A stretch of 5,528 nt of DNA from Rubrobacter sp. GTDB taxonomy: Bacteria > Actinomycetota > Rubrobacteria > Rubrobacterales > Rubrobacteraceae. Both the position numbers and the translations under genes were made by a program. Position 1 is the first letter of the stretch. Each line of letters begins with the position of its first letter. The stretch lies in contig JAFAPF010000027.1 of assembly GCA_019247245.1 (NCBI GenBank), positions 1 to 5,528 of the forward strand, in the 5' to 3' direction. Positions 4,901 to 5,528 of the stretch are shown here, piece after piece. The notes beneath the pieces are model-generated. The model worked only from the letters and a program-made list of their open reading frames with translations. It had not been told where the DNA came from and ran no database searches.

Positions 4901-5029
4901 CTACCTTCCCCGGCCCTTCTTCCGTTGGATTAAGATTGCTGTCTCTAAGAGTTCGGTGAGAGTTTGCTTTGTACCCCTTCTTGCGTCCCCAAGTTTCTGG
5001 ATATAGATATTAGGTACGAGCACAGTCAC
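4901..5029 (-). CDS. 42-aa basic hypothetical protein, divergent from 5060 gene
   Basis: A GTG at 5029 opens 42 codons: a beta-like start (MTVLVPNIYIQKL), then a helix (TKQTLTELLETAILIQRKK) and a basic end (GRGR). Strand followed by amphipathic helix with basic residues recalls half of a ribbon-helix-helix repressor, but it is short and this is inference. A second GTG at 5023 is an alternative start. No Shine-Dalgarno sequence is present. TAGGTA ends six bases before the first GTG, which repeats the leaderless spacing seen elsewhere, though the box is imperfect. The dyad at 5009-5043 covers that box and the first codons, as an autoregulatory operator might. It lies 57 bases upstream of the membrane-protein gene on the same strand. 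Confidence 0.48.
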   Translation of the reverse strand: MTVLVPNIYIQKLGDARRGTKQTLTELLETAILIQRKKGRGR

Positions 5030-5043
5030 ACTGGATACCTAAT
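5009..5043. repeat. 8-bp dyad with nested hairpin between divergent genes
   Basis: ATTAGGTA (5009-5016) and TACCTAAT (5036-5043) are exact reverse complements. Inside them CAGT (5023-5026) and ACTG (5030-5033) form a second inverted repeat around CAC. The dyad overlaps the putative -10 box and the first codons of the minus-strand ORF, and ends three to four bases before the purine-rich Shine-Dalgarno of the plus-strand ORF. It could be an operator serving both genes or an RNA hairpin in the 5060 leader. Confidence 0.7.
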
Positions 5044-5059
5044 CAGGAAAGGGGGATGT

Positions 5060-5191
5060 ATGAGTATGCAGCACGCTAGTACAAGCCCAACCTACCTGCT
5101 GGACGGGCTAGTAACAAAGAGCGAACTCAGGGAAATACTGGATCTACTCTATGATGAACTAGAGGCTACGCTGATCGACGTCCTGGCTTAA
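5060..5191 (+). CDS. 43-aa hypothetical protein with acidic amphipathic helix
   Basis: An ATG at 5060, four bases after AAAGGGGG (5048-5055), opens 43 codons; a second ATG at 5066 is ten bases from the same site and may be used instead. The N-terminus is polar (MSMQHASTSPTY). Residues about 13-43 form one acidic amphipathic helix (TKSELREILDLLYDELEATL), ending in DVLA before TAA. A longer reading from a TTG at 4964 has no ribosome-binding site and passes through the dyad, so I reject it. The acidic helix opposite a basic divergent protein would suit a pair of small interacting proteins, for example antitoxin-like, but nothing proves this. TTGCGT (4981-4986), 17 bases and TAGATA (5004-5009) is a weak promoter candidate. 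Confidence 0.5.
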   Translation: MSMQHASTSPTYLLDGLVTKSELREILDLLYDELEATLIDVLA

Positions 5192-5258
5192 GAGCCTTTC
5201 TAATCCGCCACAGTCCTTCGCGTGGTGTAGAATGTTTCTCATTAGGCCTGGCTAGCAT
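5166..5258 (-). CDS. possible 30-aa basic ORF, convergent with 5060 gene
   Basis: An ATG at 5258 preceded by AGAGGAAGG opens MLARPNEKHSTPREGLW..., ending in a basic stretch (RKALKPGRRSA) and TAG at 5168-5166. The frame is open upstream to about 5312 with only a GTG (5273) as another start. The last 26 bases overlap the 5060 gene antisense. The ribosome-binding site is good, but the length is within chance. Confidence 0.27.
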   Translation of the reverse strand: MLARPNEKHSTPREGLWRIRKALKPGRRSA

Positions 5259-5303
5259 CCTTCCTCTGCCCACGGCCTGGTCGTCCAGTTCGGCTCCTCT
5301 AGT

Positions 5304-5336
5304 TAGGCCGAGGTCCTAAAGTAGGGCTCCGGCCTA
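5304..5336. repeat. hairpin TAGGCCG/CGGCCTA
   Basis: TAGGCCG (5304-5310) and CGGCCTA (5330-5336) pair perfectly, and AG/CT and CCT/AGG extend the stem inward with a bulge. TCGGC (5290-5294) can instead pair with GCCGA (5307-5311), so two folds compete. There is no T-run on either side, so it is not an ordinary terminator. It sits between the 5060 gene and the purine-rich stretch at 5341-5349. Confidence 0.5.
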
Positions 5337-5349
5337 TTGCGAGGAGAGG

Positions 5350-5490
5350 ATGGGTAGACTCAGAGAATGCCCTCAAGTAGTATCTGGTCCTACTTACATA
5401 GTAGAGAAGAGCCCTCCGAGATATACAAAGGCTAGCCCAACCCCTAGGCGCAAGATGATTCGGAAGATGAGCAATTCGGTGACGTCTTAG
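5350..5490 (+). CDS. possible 46-aa basic ORF
   Basis: GAGGAGAGG leads directly into an ATG at 5350 that opens MGRLRECPQVVSGPTYIVEK... for 46 codons, basic and Pro-rich towards its end (TPRRKMIRKM), stopping at TAG 5488-5490. The same DNA is open in the -1 frame from 5448 to the window end (acidic, QDDSEDEQFGDVLAKARAD) without a start codon, which could be the true continuation after a frameshift. The minus strand is also open here. I cannot decide between them. Confidence 0.27.
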   Translation: MGRLRECPQVVSGPTYIVEKSPPRYTKASPTPRRKMIRKMSNSVTS

Positions 5491-5528
5491 CTAAGGCCCG
5501 CGCCGACAGCCCCACCGAAGATGACGGC
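5394..5528 (-). other. hydrophobic minus-strand frames at the right edge
   Basis: Entering from the right edge the minus strand reads AVIFGGAVGAGLS then TAA (5489-5487), like the end of a membrane protein. The same frame resumes as DVTELLIFRIILRLGVGLAF... and ends STM then TAA at 5396-5394. The only start in the second part is a TTG at 5474, with no ribosome-binding site. This could be the tail of a membrane-protein gene with a remnant after a stop, or the shadow of plus-strand ORFs. Confidence 0.25.

Noticed and set aside
1..5528. tRNA, rRNA or CRISPR array
   Set aside because: No T-loop GGTTCRA context with a cloverleaf, no rRNA-like blocks and no regularly spaced direct repeats were seen.

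Overview
The window reads as an accessory or mobile stretch of a bacterial genome, phage or plasmid. It has one intact insertion-sequence transposase, one decayed gene, one recognisable housekeeping-type gene (groES), and many small unassigned ORFs separated by unusually long, AT/GC-balanced intergenic DNA. Base composition is close to 50% GC by eye. The lineage cannot be fixed from this sequence. Two features would fit an actinobacterial or Chloroflexota-like host: short-leader or leaderless promoters (a TAGAAT box six bases before a start codon, seen twice), and a frameshifted gene of an uncharacterised family that I associate from memory with Actinobacteria. This is inference.

Layout. 1-201 (-) is the N-terminal end of an alpha-helical protein running off the left edge. 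391-1361 (+) is an IS1595-family transposase with a TTGACT-17-TAGAAT promoter whose predicted +1 is the A of its ATG. 1332-1499 (-) is a 55-codon gene that overlaps the transposase tail convergently. It is divergent from 1531-2387 (+), a gene broken by one frameshift, and a perfect 12-bp inverted repeat lies at the start of that gene. 2388-2602 is a non-coding or leader-like stretch with a TATAAT box. 2603-2950 (-) is a coiled-coil hypothetical protein. 3303-3614 (-) is a hypothetical protein with a possible winged-helix fold. 3865-4134 (-) is a solitary groES with an excellent Shine-Dalgarno sequence.

Upstream of groES on the same strand lies a run of small ORFs, several overlapping: a two-helix membrane protein (4610-4843), a possible 49-aa basic ORF, an ORF with an in-frame TAA followed by more coding-like sequence (4253-4501), and a 28-aa ORF whose TGA overlaps the groES ATG. 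A second divergent pair, 4901-5029 (-) and 5060-5191 (+), has start codons 30 bases apart and an 8-bp dyad with a nested hairpin over the intergenic region. The right end (5192-5528) is open in several frames and I could not assign it securely.

How the genes might work together: groES plus small membrane or basic proteins on one strand may form a co-transcribed module, with the divergent pair at 5029/5060 as a possible autoregulated switch. No pathway can be assigned. Nothing here amounts to a demonstrated new system. The best leads are the two divergent pairs with inverted repeats and the small-ORF cluster ending in an orphan groES.
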